Below are positions 11,456-23,219 of a stretch of DNA of 64,000 bases, piece by piece (the stretch's first letter is position 1; each line of letters opens with the position of its first letter). Both the position numbers and the translations under genes were made by a program. Origin of the DNA: Persicaria tinctoria (lineage: Eukaryota; Streptophyta; Magnoliopsida; Caryophyllales; Polygonaceae); NCBI GenBank assembly GCA_037127255.1, contig JBANSL010000018.1:9211175-9275174 (forward strand), given 5' to 3'. The notes under the pieces are model-generated. The model ran no database searches. It had not been told where the DNA came from and was given only the letters and a program-made list of their open reading frames with translations.

Positions 11456-12195
11456 TAGATGGTACGGAAATTACCATACCAGCCACGTACCAACCACAAA
11501 CCAACTATACTGGTAACCACACTTGTGGTAACCAACATGGTGGTAACCATCTTAGTGGTAACCACGTGAAGATGGTACTGTAATGGTAATGAAATTTGAA
11601 TACCATTGTTACCATGGTTACCAAGTATATATATTAATTTTTTTTATTTAATATTTTGTTGTTATTACCTTTAAGTTTTAAGTTTTTAATTTATATTTTG
11701 TGTTTTGATTTTGACCTAAATTGGCCATTTCTACATTTTCTACTAGAAACAGTAGGAACATTTTGAATATTTGAAGACTTTGAACTTGTTTTGTTTGAAC
11801 TTGCAGGAACATTTTGAATTTTTGAACAATTGAACTTGGTTTGTTTCAAAACTTTGAACTTGGTTGGTTTGAATTGGTTTGTACTTTAGGTTGTGAACTT
11901 GATTTATTTGATGTTTTAATACGTGGTAATCATATTATTTTTTGTAACCATATTTTTTCGTTTGATAACTTTGATGACTACCGGAGGTAGCCAAGTGATT
12001 TCAAAAAAATACAAATAGAATTACAGCTTGGTAACCATGGTAATGTACCGATGGTAACCACAAATCGTGGTTACCACATATGCGGTAACCACGACTTGTG
12101 GTTGGTACGTGGTATGAAAATTTGCGTACCACCAGTTTGTGGTTGGTACGTGGTAATCACTATTTTTTGGTGGTTACCGTACCATGCCAACCCTA
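11456..12195. mobile_element. hAT-like nonautonomous element with palindromic subterminal arrays
   Basis: Flanked by TAATCTAAAG on both sides (11446-11455 and 12196-12205). Termini pair as TAG-ATGGTACGG (left, with a short deletion) and TAGGGTTGGCATGGTACGG (right, reverse-complemented). Each end carries multiple copies of the palindromic word GTGGT(A/T)ACCAC, probably transposase-binding subterminal repeats. The direct repeat can be read as 8-10 bp, so hAT is favoured over Mutator by the terminal sequence. No coding capacity. Confidence 0.65.
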
Positions 12196-12329
12196 TAATC
12201 TAAAGTTATCTTGCGAAGATTGGAAATGAGGCACATAAGAAGAAGAAGACGGTATCCAAAGATCTCCAGTTAAAACCCGGATATGACTGCTCTTTAATTA
12301 CAAATTCAAAAAGAAGACGGTGTCCTTAG

Positions 12330-12516
12330 CAATTTAGTTTAAAGATTTTAAATTATTAAAAATAATTATCAAATATAATTACAAAATTAAATTAATAATC
12401 TTTTGAATTGTCAAATTTATTAACAATTTAATTTAAAGATTTTAAATTACTAAAGTAATTATCAAATATAATCATAATATTAAATTAATATTTTTTTTTG
12501 AATTATCAAATTTATT
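12330..12516. repeat. diverged ~94-bp tandem duplication
   Basis: Two adjacent AT-rich copies, each starting CAATTTA(G/A)TTTAAAG, with scattered differences. Confidence 0.75.
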
Positions 12517-13220
12517 TAAAAATTAGAAAATCAAATAGAAAATATAATTAGAAAATTAAAGTAAATGTTTTATATTGATAAATCATTTTAATTTTTAAAC
12601 TTATAGGAAAAATATAATGGAAGTGTAAAAAAGTGATGAGATTGATTATTGAGGAATCTGGCCATTGTGAAGACCGGAGAGTGAAAAAATCAATTGGACT
12701 GTATCAAGAATAAAGTTAATGGAATTTGAGTTGGACGAATGAGAAAAATAATGTAAGTTTGGAGAAAGTTAATGAAAAATGAATTTGAACGAAGTACAAG
12801 TTGATGTAATGGTTGTGATACTACACCTCATGCTAAGAAGTTCGAAATTCAAATTCCGTTGTAAATATGGAGTCGTCTGTGAGTGAAAGGGTCAAACCTT
12901 TAAATGGGTCACAAAATACCCTATCCAGATATATAGAATGAGTTAGCAGACCGAACGACTAGGATAAAAACAAAAAACAAAATGAAAAATGAATTTGAGA
13001 GTGTGAATGTGAATTGGATGGTATAGCGGGCGTGGGCGTGGTGGTGTATCGAAGATTCGGGAATCCAAATGAATGCCAACACAGCAGTCAGGCCAGGATT
13101 CGATCTGGATTGGGAGCCCTACGTATCCTTCTCTTTTGCCGAGCTCTCTGACCTTCAACCTGCATATAAATATAGTAACAAATAAAAATACAATATCATG
13201 AATAAACAACTAAAAAAAAT
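12517..13220. other. AT-rich spacer, no gene seen
   Basis: Short frames only; none has recognisable protein features. Confidence 0.35.
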
Positions 13221-13224
13221 ATGG

Positions 13225-13870
13225 ATTTTTTTTAACAGTAAGCAATGAATTAGATGTACTACCGACATCCATTATCATCAGACATGATGATGTTCTACAA
13301 CTCACAAGAAGAACTCAAAATAAAATTACATTTAAATTGAGATTTAGCAAGACAATCAGTTGCACCATTCGCCTCTCTATAGTAGTGCTGGAATGTGATG
13401 ATCTCAAAATCTTTGCTGAACGAACGGATTTCTTGAACTATTTGCGCGACCTCCTATGGTATGTTGTTCACTTGATTACTGATATTGATAAGAATTGCGC
13501 AATCACTTTCGACTATGGCTTTCCGTATCTCAAGCTCCACTGTCAGTTTTATACCTGCATATACTGCAAAAGCTTCTGCTAGGATGATAGAACTCATCAT
13601 AACATTACATTTATGTATCCGAATAACTTGACCATAGTTATTCCTTAGAATGCACCCAATATAAGGTTGACAACCAATTTTTACCGAAGCATCTACATTA
13701 ATCTTAACTACATTTATTGAGGGACATTTCCAAATCACTGTATCAAGAGGCCTAATACGTTTTGGTGATTTGGTTTTAACCTGTCCTTTACTCCAGCATG
13801 AGATCTTATCAATAGTTTGAGTTAGAGCGTTGATAAAACCCTGCTATTATCAGAGCTATTGTGGAAAATA
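13225..13870 (-). pseudogene. 5'-truncated LINE 3' end (RNase H)
   Basis: Minus strand. From about 13830 down it reads a linker, then VVKINVDASV (first catalytic Asp), LAEAFAVYAGI (Glu), IVESDCA (Asp), and in another frame YYREANGATDCLA (last Asp), which is the full order of an RNase H domain. Frames are broken near 13450. The low-coordinate end has a T run (poly(A) on minus) and AACAGTAAGCAA as at 1.8 kb, so it belongs to the same LINE family. Confidence 0.75.
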
Positions 13871-14001
13871 ATTCTATCGTTGATAAAAAAAATGGAAATA
13901 TTGGAGGGAAAAAAACTCAAAAAAATGTGACATTTGTAAAAAGGTAAATATTGTAATACTGTATATAATATAATACGGAGTATATAAATATAAGATATTT
14001 G

Positions 14002-14204
14002 ACTTGGCTTCGTCTGTCATCTTCGTCCTTATCCTGTTAGGGTTAGGTCTGCTTAGTTTCGTTTATTTGTAGAGTGTGTTTGATTGAGTTTGCACCATTT
14101 TGTTTTATTGTATGTTTGATCTTTAGACGGTTCTACCGTCTGCCAGCTTGTCTGGCCGTCGAGTTTCAGATATGTCTGAACTCGACTTCTTCCCTAAAAA
14201 AAAA
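14002..14204 (+). mobile_element. short poly(A) retroposon
   Basis: Flanked by AAGATATTTG (13992-14001 and 14205-14214), ending in a poly(A) run. The body is about 200 bp of T/G-rich sequence with paired words near its end (GACGG...CCGTC; AGTTCAGACATATCTGAACT-like), as in a LINE 3' UTR. Probably a 5'-truncated LINE copy. Confidence 0.65.
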
Positions 14205-14214
14205 AAGATATTTG

Positions 14215-15050
14215 TTGTAAAATAGGGTTAATCCATTTCAAATGTCTTCATCAAATTAAAAAAGCGAGGTAAGAAACTCTCAATCTATACGGAGGTCAAA
14301 ACTTAATTATGTACTTAGGTCTTCGTTTGGTTGAAAATTAAAATCTCATAAAGTTGGAGAAAAGCATGTGTTTGATTGGAAAAACTCAGGAATTTAATTT
14401 TACGAGAAGTAAAATTCCTTCAATTGGACGAAATTCACTTACCTTGTATTTTTAGGTAAGTTCAACTTCCATCTTTTTCATTTGAAAATTATAAATTTCT
14501 CCATTTAATCAAGAATGAAAATCTGCCAAACTCCTATTTACAATTCTAATGAATTGAACTTTAAATTCCCATAAAATAAGTTCCTACAAATTTAATTCCC
14601 ACAACATACCAAACGAGTCCCTACCTTTTTTTTTTTTTTTCTTTCTTTCTATTCCATCCCCAAAAGCATTGGTTTGACACACTTTGGTGGCTTCCTTAAT
14701 TGTTCCGAGTATACATTAAATCTTCATATCAAAAATCAGGAATCTAATGGTTGAATCATCCATATATATAATAATGCTATAGTAATTAATTTAATACTTG
14801 TGACGTTCAAAATGAAGTATTAAATAAATAACAAAGTGGGTCGATCGAACAGTTAAAAAAAACTGATGGACCTCTCCGTATCAGGAATCATTAAGAAACA
14901 GGATACGCTACGAGACGCCCAATATATAAATATTGGAAACTACATTATAAATCACTAATTCACGATTAATATAACTAATCACTATCTACATTGGAGTTAT
15001 TTGAGGGCGTAACGTAGGGAATATTTTTGCTTTTTGGGACACCCCTACTT
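14215..15050. other. AT-rich spacer, no gene seen
   Basis: No sustained frame; contains a T run near 14630 and low-complexity sequence. Confidence 0.4.
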
Positions 15051-15107
15051 GGCCACGTGGCCAGTCCCCACCAGCTGCCAGCGTGTTCCTCCACGTGCTA
15101 CGTGTCC
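15051..15107. promoter_or_regulatory. G-box/ACGT cluster
   Basis: A perfect palindrome GGCCACGTGGCC (15051-15062), then CCACGTGC (15091-15098) and TACGTGTCC (15099-15107). About 660-720 bp upstream of the DUF241 start codon, so it may be a distal ABA/light-response module. Confidence 0.4.
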
Positions 15108-15694
15108 CCTCTTCAATCTTCATCCTTCATTCATTCCCCATTCCTCGCTTACCCGCCTTTTTTAAAAAAAAGTTGTACCACTACTTCACACGTATGTTTT
15201 TTTTTTTAGAAATTACTTCACACGTTAATTACTTCACACGTTAATTGTAGAGCAATTTGTATAAAATGGATTTATTTTAAATTTTACTTTGCCAAAATAT
15301 CAATTTTATCAGGAGTAGTGTTTTGTATTGTTTTTGGCAACACAAAACACAATATTAATTTACTAATTAATTTTGTTTTTTTTTTTTATCGATCCCTACT
15401 CCGGAGTTCATATTTTGATGGACTACCCTACTCATTTCTAATTGATTTTGAGATAGAATATGTTGGGTGTATGTGTTGTTCATATATCCGATACATAGAT
15501 TCGCAAACAACCTCCCTTCAGCTTGTTTTGATTCCATCGGAACCAGCCGAATTTAACACTAGCTTAGTTACAAAACAAATTAAAAGATGATCAACTGACC
15601 ACCTTAAGTAAGAGCAGGGAACCGGCACATGCTAACCCCTGGCTGCCAGCTGTACCCCCTCGTGCGTTCCTCCGATCCCTCCATCCTCTCTCTC
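15108..15694. other. upstream region of the DUF241 gene
   Basis: AT-rich in the middle, then pyrimidine-rich towards the TATA box. Short frames here show no protein features. Confidence 0.35.
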
Positions 15695-15702
15695 TATATA
15701 AA
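15695..15702 (+). promoter_or_regulatory. TATA box
   Basis: TATATAAA, preceded by a CT-rich tract, 69 bp upstream of the DUF241 ATG. Spacing allows a short leader of about 35-45 nt. Confidence 0.6.
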
Positions 15703-15770
15703 CCAATTCAATCTCACCACCTCTAATTAATTAGCCGTTAATTACATCCTTAATTAATCAATTAGTAACA

Positions 15771-16622
15771 ATGTTAGTTGGTAGATACCGTCGCACCATA
15801 TCATTTCCCACCCTCAATCCTAACCGTCCAAACCCCACCCCCTCCAAATCCTACCACGTCCGCTCCACCAGCCTGCCCTGCGCCGGTCGAACCCACCCCT
15901 CCATCCCTCAGCTCAACCGCCACCTCTCCCTCCTCCTCTCCTGGCCCCACTCCAAACCCATCCTACCCACCCCCTATACGACGTCGTCCTGGCTGGTCAA
16001 CGGGTTGACCCAGCTCAAAACCCTCCTCGACTCGCTCGACCACATCCTCCAGACCCCTCTCGCCCTCTCCTCCCTCTCCCGGCGAGGCGGCGCCCGGTTC
16101 GTCGATGAGATCCTGGACCGCTTCCTCCGCCTCCTCGACGCCGTCGGAATCCTCCACACTCGCTTGCTCGCCCTCAAGCAGGAGCTCTCCTCCGCGCAGG
16201 TCGCCCTCCGCCGCAACGACAACTCTGAGCTCGTTTCCCACCTCAGGTTCCGCAAGAAGGCCGCCAAGGAGATGGCCAGGGCCCACTCCTCCGTCCTCCG
16301 ATCCGCCGCCGATTTCCCCTCCAACGGTGGAGATCAGGCCGACGAGATCTCCTCCGCGATCCACGGCGTCCTCGATGTGACAGCTTCCGTCTCGGCCGCG
16401 GTGTTTGGATCGGTCCTGGCGTCGCTAGGCCCGGCCAGGAGCGGTGCGGTGTCGGTGATGGGGCTGAGGAGGAAGAGGGGAGAGGGAGAGAGGAAGGGGG
16501 AGTTGAGGAGAATGGAAGAGATGGAGGAGAGGGTGGAGTTGTTGGAGGAAGCAAGCGGGAGGGTATTGAGGAGTCTGATCAGTAATAGGGTTTCCCTCCT
16601 CAACATCCTCACTCATCTCTGA
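15771..16622 (+). CDS. DUF241 / BYPASS1-like protein
   Basis: Intronless frame of 283 residues. The N-terminus has the family's H-V-R-S-x-S-L-P signature (about residues 29-36) after a short basic leader. It is followed by an L-x-x-L-L-x-S-L-D-x-I helix (about 80-93), RFVDEILDRFLRLLD (about 109-123) and a Lys-containing helix (RFRKKAAKEMAR), and ends with a charged coiled-coil-like segment (EEMEERVELLEEA) and a hydrophobic C-terminus. The architecture and length match plant DUF241 proteins (PF03087, the BPS1-like group), whose biochemical role is not established; BPS1 relatives limit root-derived growth-repressing signals. No signal peptide or clear membrane segment is visible. GC-rich relative to flanks. 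The start is the first ATG after the TATA box. Antisense and other-frame openings over this gene are composition shadows. Confidence 0.88.
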   Translation: MLVGRYRRTISFPTLNPNRPNPTPSKSYHVRSTSLPCAGRTHPSIPQLNRHLSLLLSWPHSKPILPTPYTTSSWLVNGLTQLKTLLDSLDHILQTPLALSSLSRRGGARFVDEILDRFLRLLDAVGILHTRLLALKQELSSAQVALRRNDNSELVSHLRFRKKAAKEMARAHSSVLRSAADFPSNGGDQADEISSAIHGVLDVTASVSAAVFGSVLASLGPARSGAVSVMGLRRKRGEGERKGELRRMEEMEERVELLEEASGRVLRSLISNRVSLLNILTHL

Positions 16623-17879
16623 TCTTTCTTCTTCTTCTTCGTTTTCTTTTTTTGGGTTTCAATGGTTTTAGATATGATCGAAACTATCTTCCTCTTTTTT
16701 TTTGCTCGTAGTTTCTAAGTTAGTTTTTTTTTAAACGTGGATGGTTTCAGGTTTCACGTTCAACAAACTATGGAACTACGAATAAAAGAGGATATAGAGA
16801 CATAAGTTAGGGAGAAAGTGAGAGAGATAGAGAGAGTTGCTTCCTTTTTTATTTTTTCTAATTTTGATGGGGTTTTTCTGTAAATAATTACCACTTATAT
16901 ATAGTCGTAACAACCAATATTATCATTGGTGATATTCACAACGATCAGTGCTAACTGCTAACAGTGTTAGTCGTTGTGACCAATACGGGCAATAGTTTAA
17001 GGGGATATGGTTGTTGTTACTAATACGACATCTAGTTGTGGCGAACAATACGGCATCTGGTCCCCGCGACCAACCCTATCCATGGTCGCAGTGATCACAA
17101 GCTCATCCCCTACCTCAATCACTGAGATTAGTTCGCCCAAAATCCAAACCAGAGTGCAAAATTCGAGCATTTTTTTCATAGATATGCGGTCAAATGCACA
17201 AGATTACACCACTTTTTAACAATTTTTGAAACAATTAATCATATTCTCAACTCAAACCACTCAATTAAAAACCACGAAAATATCAAAACTACCTGAAATT
17301 TTAGTGAAAAAGTTAACATACACACCTTCTTTTCATTAGATCTTCGATTTAATGACTTTACTTCGACAAAAATGAGTAGATTTGGATGAATTTTTATTTG
17401 AGGGTTTTTTTCTCTGGGTGGGAGCAGCAGGGTGGGCGTGAGAATAAAGGATGAGGAACAAGGAAGGAGTGGGGTGGGGTGGGTAGGGTAGTAATTTGGT
17501 TAAATTGTAAGGTATTTTCATCCCGCTCTCAAATATATTTTTACTTTATTCTAAAAAGTAAACTCAATATGTGTTGGGACAATTAATCTAATAAAAAATG
17601 TTACAGTTAACGTTTTCTTTCAATATTATTTTAAAAATATTTCATCATGATTTCTTTCTATATTTTTTTTGTTTTTCTCAATGTACTATTTCGTTTCTCT
17701 CAACTATTTTAATTAAAAAATATCGTATTTAAATCATAATTTTAGTGTTTTTAATATATATTTAAAATTTTCTTAAAAGGTATACACACACCAAAAAAAT
17801 ATTTTCAAAAATCTTTTTTAGCACTCCCTAGTCGGAATCCTAGCTCCGCTACTATATAGAACGCTCCAGCAAGCACCAC
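16623..17879. other. 3' UTR and spacer after DUF241
   Basis: AATAAA at 16781-16786 is a plausible polyadenylation signal. Beyond it lie several GTTGTGACCAATACGG-like words in both orientations (16920-17090), suggesting a decayed repeat, then AT-rich sequence. Confidence 0.4.
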
Positions 17880-17887
17880 ATCACATC

Positions 17888-18922
17888 CAGTGCCGGCCCA
17901 AAGGGTGGGGCAAGGTGGGCGACCGCCCAGGGCCCATTTTCGATAGGGGCCCATTAAAAATATATGTTATATATACTCCTTCCGTTCGACAAAACTTGAC
18001 GTTTTACTATTAACGCACGCTTTTTTAAGAGCTAAAAACTATATAAAATATCTAGCTTTTAAAATTTTTTTTAACAATTTCGTAGTTATTATTAATAAGT
18101 ACAACCTTGTTAAATTTTTTTTTAAAAAAAATGAATATTTTATATAGTTTTTATCATTCTAAAAAAGTTTGCGTGAATAGTAAACGACAAGTTTTGCCAA
18201 ACGGAGGGAGTATATATATTTAAAAAATATAACAAAATACGAGCTTGACTCAATAATAAGTTTAAATCTTAACAAAACTTCGATTCCTAGATGGGTAGAG
18301 TCCAAATCTCTCTATTTGCATTTTTTTTTATAGAGAGGCCTCATATCCATTAAACTTTACATTTTTTTATATTTTTATAGAGGAGCATATATTCATTTAA
18401 TTTTGATATAATTCTTCGTATTTTGACCTTTTCAATACAATATTAGACAATTTTTCATGTGACAAATAAAGCTCTATAGTTTACTAATATAACTCTTTCT
18501 ATTTTATTTGAGAAAAAATGTATTATTTTTATTTCTTCATATATGCTCGATGTATCTAATTTTTCCTTTTATTTTTGTTTAAAAAAAATCCTCTTTTAAA
18601 ATTTTTGTTTTAGTTCATATATAGGTGATGTCATATATTATTTTTAAAATAGTTTTCACTGCAATTAAATTTTTGACTACAATTAAAAAAAATCTCCTTT
18701 TAAAATAGTTTTCACTACAATTAAATTTTTGAATTTTTTAATGTATATTATTTTTTTTATTGATTGACTTGCTTTTATTTTCTTAAATATGAAAAATAAT
18801 TCAAAAATAAAAATAATATGAAAATTTTATAAAGTTATACACAATTTTTATTTTTTTAATGTTTATCGGGCCCTTAAAATTTTAGTTCGCCCTGGGCCTA
18901 TAAAATGATAGGACCGGCACTG
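17888..18922. mobile_element. hAT element, nonautonomous, perfect 8-bp TSD
   Basis: Ends are CAGTGCCGGCCC and, reverse-complemented, CAGTGCCGGTCC. The flanking 8-mer ATCACATC is identical on both sides (17880-17887, 18923-18930). The interior is AT-rich, carries a nested Stowaway MITE (17976-18210) and a direct repeat near 18640-18730, and has no transposase. Confidence 0.88.
17976..18210. mobile_element. Stowaway-type MITE
   Basis: Starts CTCCTTCCGTTCGACAAAAC and ends with the inverted GTTTTGCCAAACGGAGGGAG, flanked by TA dinucleotides (17974-17975, 18211-18212). 235 bp, no coding capacity; lies inside the hAT element. Confidence 0.88.
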
Positions 18923-19226
18923 ATCACATCCAAGTAGAGGTTACTCCGAGGATGTTCAAGAATGGGTGGGGGAGATCGACACAGCATGCGGCCTCATGAT
19001 CAGATAGATTCTTGTTTATACTTGGTATGAAGACAGGAGTACTTTAGTAGAGTTAAGTGGAAAGCTAACTTCAGATGTCGAAGCAAGCAGCCCCGATTAA
19101 GATCGTCAAGAATTGTCATCCCTACTTCAATTGATTTAAGTCACTCTCTGCTCGGTTAGTTTTAAGCAGGTCGATCGAATACAACTGATCACTCATTCAC
19201 TCCTTGATATATATTAGGGGCCATTG
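18923..19226. other. spacer between hAT and Copia
   Basis: No reading frame or repeat boundary recognised. Confidence 0.4.
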
Positions 19227-19231
19227 CACAT

Positions 19232-20066
19232 TGATGTTCGTTTTTCGCTAAAACTAAATCAAAATACTCAAAAATAAAGGCAACAAAAGAGAACACACGA
19301 TTTGGTAACGCAGTTCGGGCAAGCCCTACTCTGCGGGATCTCAAGAGGGGAGATCCGGTCCCAGTTTCCACTAAGCATCAGAAAAACGAGTTACAAGTTG
19401 GCTATGGTGGCTAAGCACAAGAACAAGTAACACGGGAACCTCAAATACAGAAAACCAAGAGAGATGCAAATAAGGAAGAAGAAGAAGCCCCCTGGATGGG
19501 CAACCGAGAAGCTTCAGAGAAGCTTCTCAAGGAGATCTGCAAGCTGCAACACCAGCAACACCACTGGATCTCTTCTTCCTTCTTCTCTAGGATTTAGGGT
19601 TACACACAAGATGCCCAACGTCCCTCTCTCTCTCTCTTTCCCTTAGGGTTTACCTGATGAAGCTCCAAAGGGGCACTATAGCACATAAGGAACATATATA
19701 CCCGAGCAGCTGAGAGCTAGGGTGTTATAGATCCTCCAACGGTCTCAAGGGAAGCAGGCCAACAAACCAGAATGGCCGGGTTAGCCCAAACACAGAAAAG
19801 GCCCACTAGGAAGAAATTTGTAAAGAGGTTAACTAGGTGTTAAACAATACACCAACATAATATATGATATAGTTACTATCTTAAGGCCAAGGGATCCAAA
19901 CCTTAGACATATGACATGTCTAAGGGGTCCTTGCAACCTTAAGAATATGTCCTACATCACACATTTAGGATATATTGTTTCATCACCTACAGAGATTACA
20001 TGTTCAATAGCCATAGCCACACAAATAAGCCTAACTTATACAATACAAGATTACACAATCACAACA
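19232..20066 (-). repeat. Copia 3' LTR (835 bp)
   Basis: Near-identical to 24706-25611 apart from a short CT tract and roughly a dozen substitutions and small indels seen by eye. Confidence 0.93.
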
Positions 20067-20162
20067 ATTGCCCTCCTAATCTTGTAATTGATCCTCAGTT
20101 TTTCTGCCACCTTAGGGTCCTGGTGTTTCTCCCGTCCGTCCTCGATCCAAGTACTGTTGGTG

Positions 20163-21785
20163 CTAAAGTGAATCCAGAATATGCAGGGCATCCCTGCAGT
20201 ATGCAAACTTGTCAGCTGTGACAACCTTGGTGCCAAAATCAGAAGGGTTCAAAGCACTCTTAATCTTGCACACATTAAGAAGCTTATGTTTAACCTTTTT
20301 CCTGATATAATGAAACCTAACATCAATATGTTTGGTTTTCTCATGATATAAAGGATCTTTGCACAGATATATAGCACTTTGATTATCAATGAACAAAGTA
20401 GGCAGATAAGTTTTCCTTTCTATTTATTCTAAGAGACCTCTAAGCCAAATAGCTTCCTTGGCAGCCTCTGTAGCAGCCATGTATTCAGCTTCTGTAGAGG
20501 AAAGAGCTACTACTGACTGCTGCTGAGATTTCCAAGATACACAACACCCAGCTCATGTGAAATAAAAAGCAGTAGTAGACTTCCTATTATCCTTGTTACT
20601 AGCATAATCAGAGTCCACATAGCCAATTAATTCATGCTTAGGATTGTGATCAGCAAATGTAAGACATTTCTTTTCAGTTCCACACAAATATCTCAGTAAG
20701 TATTTCATAGCATTCCAATGAGGCTCACCAGGATTAGACATAAATCTGCTTAACACACTAATAGCAAAAGCAATATCTGGCCTAGTACACAACATAGCAT
20801 ACATCACAGATCCTACAGCAACCTCATATGGCACATTACTCATCTTCTGAATCTCAGCTTTAGAAGTAGGACATTGTTTCTTAGATAACTCAAAGTGCCC
20901 TCCTAAAGGGACAACTGCAGGTTTAGAGTTAAGCATGTGAAACCTATCAAGGACCTTATGAACATATTCTGACTGAGATAACCACATAAGCTTTCTCTTT
21001 CTGTTTCTGTGAATATTAATACCAAGTATCTTCTAAGCATGACCAAGATCTTTCATATCAAAGTGCATTTTCAAATCTCTCTTAACACCAGAAATGATAA
21101 CCTTAGAGTTGGAAACAATAAGAATGTCATCCACATACAGTAGCACATATAAAGGAGAATGAGAACCATCACCTTTGAAATAAAGACAAGTATCATATTC
21201 ACTTCTTTGAAAACCAAGCTTAATCATGCAAGAGTCAAATTTCAGATTCCACTGTCTAGGAGACTGTTTTAAGCCATAGATGGATTTTTTAAGCAAACAC
21301 ACATGTTCTGATCTCAACTTATCAACAAAACCCTTAGGCTGTGACATATAAATAGTTTCATCAAGTTCTCCATGTAAAAAGGCAGTTTTCACATCCATTT
21401 GCTCAAGTTTCCAGTCATACACAGTAGCCATAGCAAGCATTAACCTCAATGTTTTATACTTAACTACAAGTGCAAATATGTCATTATAGTCAATGCCCTC
21501 ACGCTGAGTAAAACCCTTAGCAACCAATCTAGCCTTGAATCTAGGTGGTTCCTTAGAACTGGCACATTTTTTCAATTTATAAATCCATCTGCACTGAACA
21601 ACCTTAGCATTTTCTGGTTTTTTAACTAATATCCAGGTGTTATTAGTCATCATAGAGCTAATTTCCTCTTGCATAGCTTTAACCCAGTTTTTGGCTTCAG
21701 AACATTTTACAGCAAGTTCATAGGTTTCAGGCACAAAAGGATTTATCACAACATCAGAAGCAAGCAAAGCATGCATACTCAACAA
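20163..21785 (-). pseudogene. Copia reverse transcriptase and RNase H, broken
   Basis: Minus strand. The RT part (21785-21033) has KARLVAKGFTQREGIDY, MDVKTAFLHGEL and the catalytic LLYVDDILIV. An in-frame TAG near 21032 ends it just before the expected G-I-x-I strand. The frame resumes with SEYVHKVLDRF and TRPDIAFAISVLSRF, then YVDSDYASNKDNRKST (RNase H Asp), broken by TGA near 20550. It resumes again with FIDNQSAIYL and KTKHIDVRFHYIR. Family-typical residues survive, so the breaks look recent. Confidence 0.93.
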
Positions 21786-22584
21786 TATTAGTCTGAAATT
21801 TTTTCTTTGGGATTCTAATCCTAGGACTCCTATCCCTTGTCAATTGATAATCAGAATTGTCATGCAGAGGAATAGATTTCACAACAGAATCACTGACATC
21901 ATCAGCATTAGATTCATGAAAAGAAGAAGATAGAGAGTCAGGGTTAGAATTTAACTCCCTTTGCAGAATTCCCTCCCTTGATTGTTGTGTATTTGAGCTT
22001 TCTGCTTCTAGGTCTTTTCCAGAAGATTCACCAGCCTCAATAGGCTGAGTGTTTTCCTTGCTTGCAGACTCATCTACAGGCACTTGGGCATCTCCTGTTG
22101 CTGAGCTACTTGGAGTTGAATTGGAATTGTATCCAATGTCAAACTCCACTTCATCTTGCTCAGGTGGCAAGTCTGCTTGCTCATAGAAGTGTCTTGTGGT
22201 AACTTCTTCACCACCTTCAGTTGTATTGGTACTTGTCTGCTCAGATGAAATTGTTAGCACAGGTTTAAAAGGAAACTCAGTCTCAACAAAGGTTACATTC
22301 CTTGAGATGATGACCTTATAGCCACGAGGTTGAATAAGGAGGATTTTATATCCTTTAACACCATCTGGATAACCAAGCATGACCCCCCTTTGAGCCCTTG
22401 GATGTAGCTTCCCTTGTGATACATGGGAGTAGGTTGCACATCCAAATGGCTTAAGGTAGGTCATGTTTGGTTTCTTACCAGTCCACATCTCTTGTGGTGT
22501 CCTAAAGCTCACCACAGAGGATGGGGATCGGTTGACAAGGTAAGCCGCTGTTGAGACAGCCTCACCCCACAAGGAATGTTTCAA
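21754..22584 (-). pseudogene. Copia integrase C-terminal part and linker
   Basis: Minus strand. Contains WGEAVSTAAYLVNRSPS, FGCATYSHV and GVMLGYPDGVKGYKI, the conserved tail of Copia integrase, then a Ser/Glu-rich linker to RT. It is separated from the integrase core by a TAA near 22596 and from RT by a frameshift near 21770. Confidence 0.9.
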
Positions 22585-22596
22585 ACCAGCACTAAC

Positions 22597-23219
22597 TTAC
22601 ATGCATCTAGACTTCTCTAGCAATGTTCTATTCATTATTTCAGCAGTACCATTTTGTTGTGGTGTACCAGGAACTGTAAGGTGTCTTTTAATGCCATGTT
22701 GCTTACAATAATCATCAAACTCAGCATTGCAATATTCCAAACCATTGTCAGTTTTAAGACACTTAATACTTTTGCCATTTTGATTCCCAACAAGAGTTTT
22801 CCAGGTTACAAATTTATCAAAAGCCTCATTTTTAGACCTCGACAAACATAACCAAACCTTTCTAGAGAAATGATCTACAAAAGTAATAAAGTACCTCTTA
22901 TCTCCAACAGTTTCCACCTGTGCAGGCCCCCAAAGATCAGAATGAATGTACTCAAGGGGCCTCTCAGCCACATAATCAGAGGAAGGAAAAGCATGTTTGG
23001 TTTTCTTTCCTAGTACACAAGTCTCACAGAAATCAAGCTGAGCAATTTTTTATCAATTAAACCATGTTTAAACAAATATTGCATGCCTTTGTTCCCAATG
23101 TGACCAAGCCTATTATGCAGAATTTTGGTTTGATCCAAGTTCAGGTTTCCACCATTACAAGTAATGTTTGCTTCAGGAGGTGGAATTACATATATAGTAA
23201 AGTCCACCCCTTTTAACAC
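22597..23219 (-). pseudogene. Copia GAG-pre-integrase and integrase core
   Basis: Minus strand. LHNRLGHIGNKGM (pre-integrase zinc-binding His) lies in 23219-23010, then a frameshift near 23045, then the catalytic core with HSDLWGP, KTDNGLEY and PQQNGTAE (D, D, E). The core itself is intact over 22971-22597. Confidence 0.92.

Noticed and set aside
15963..16616. several antisense and alternative frames over the DUF241 gene
   Set aside because: GC-rich shadow frames; the plus-strand frame alone has family motifs, TATA box and correct length.
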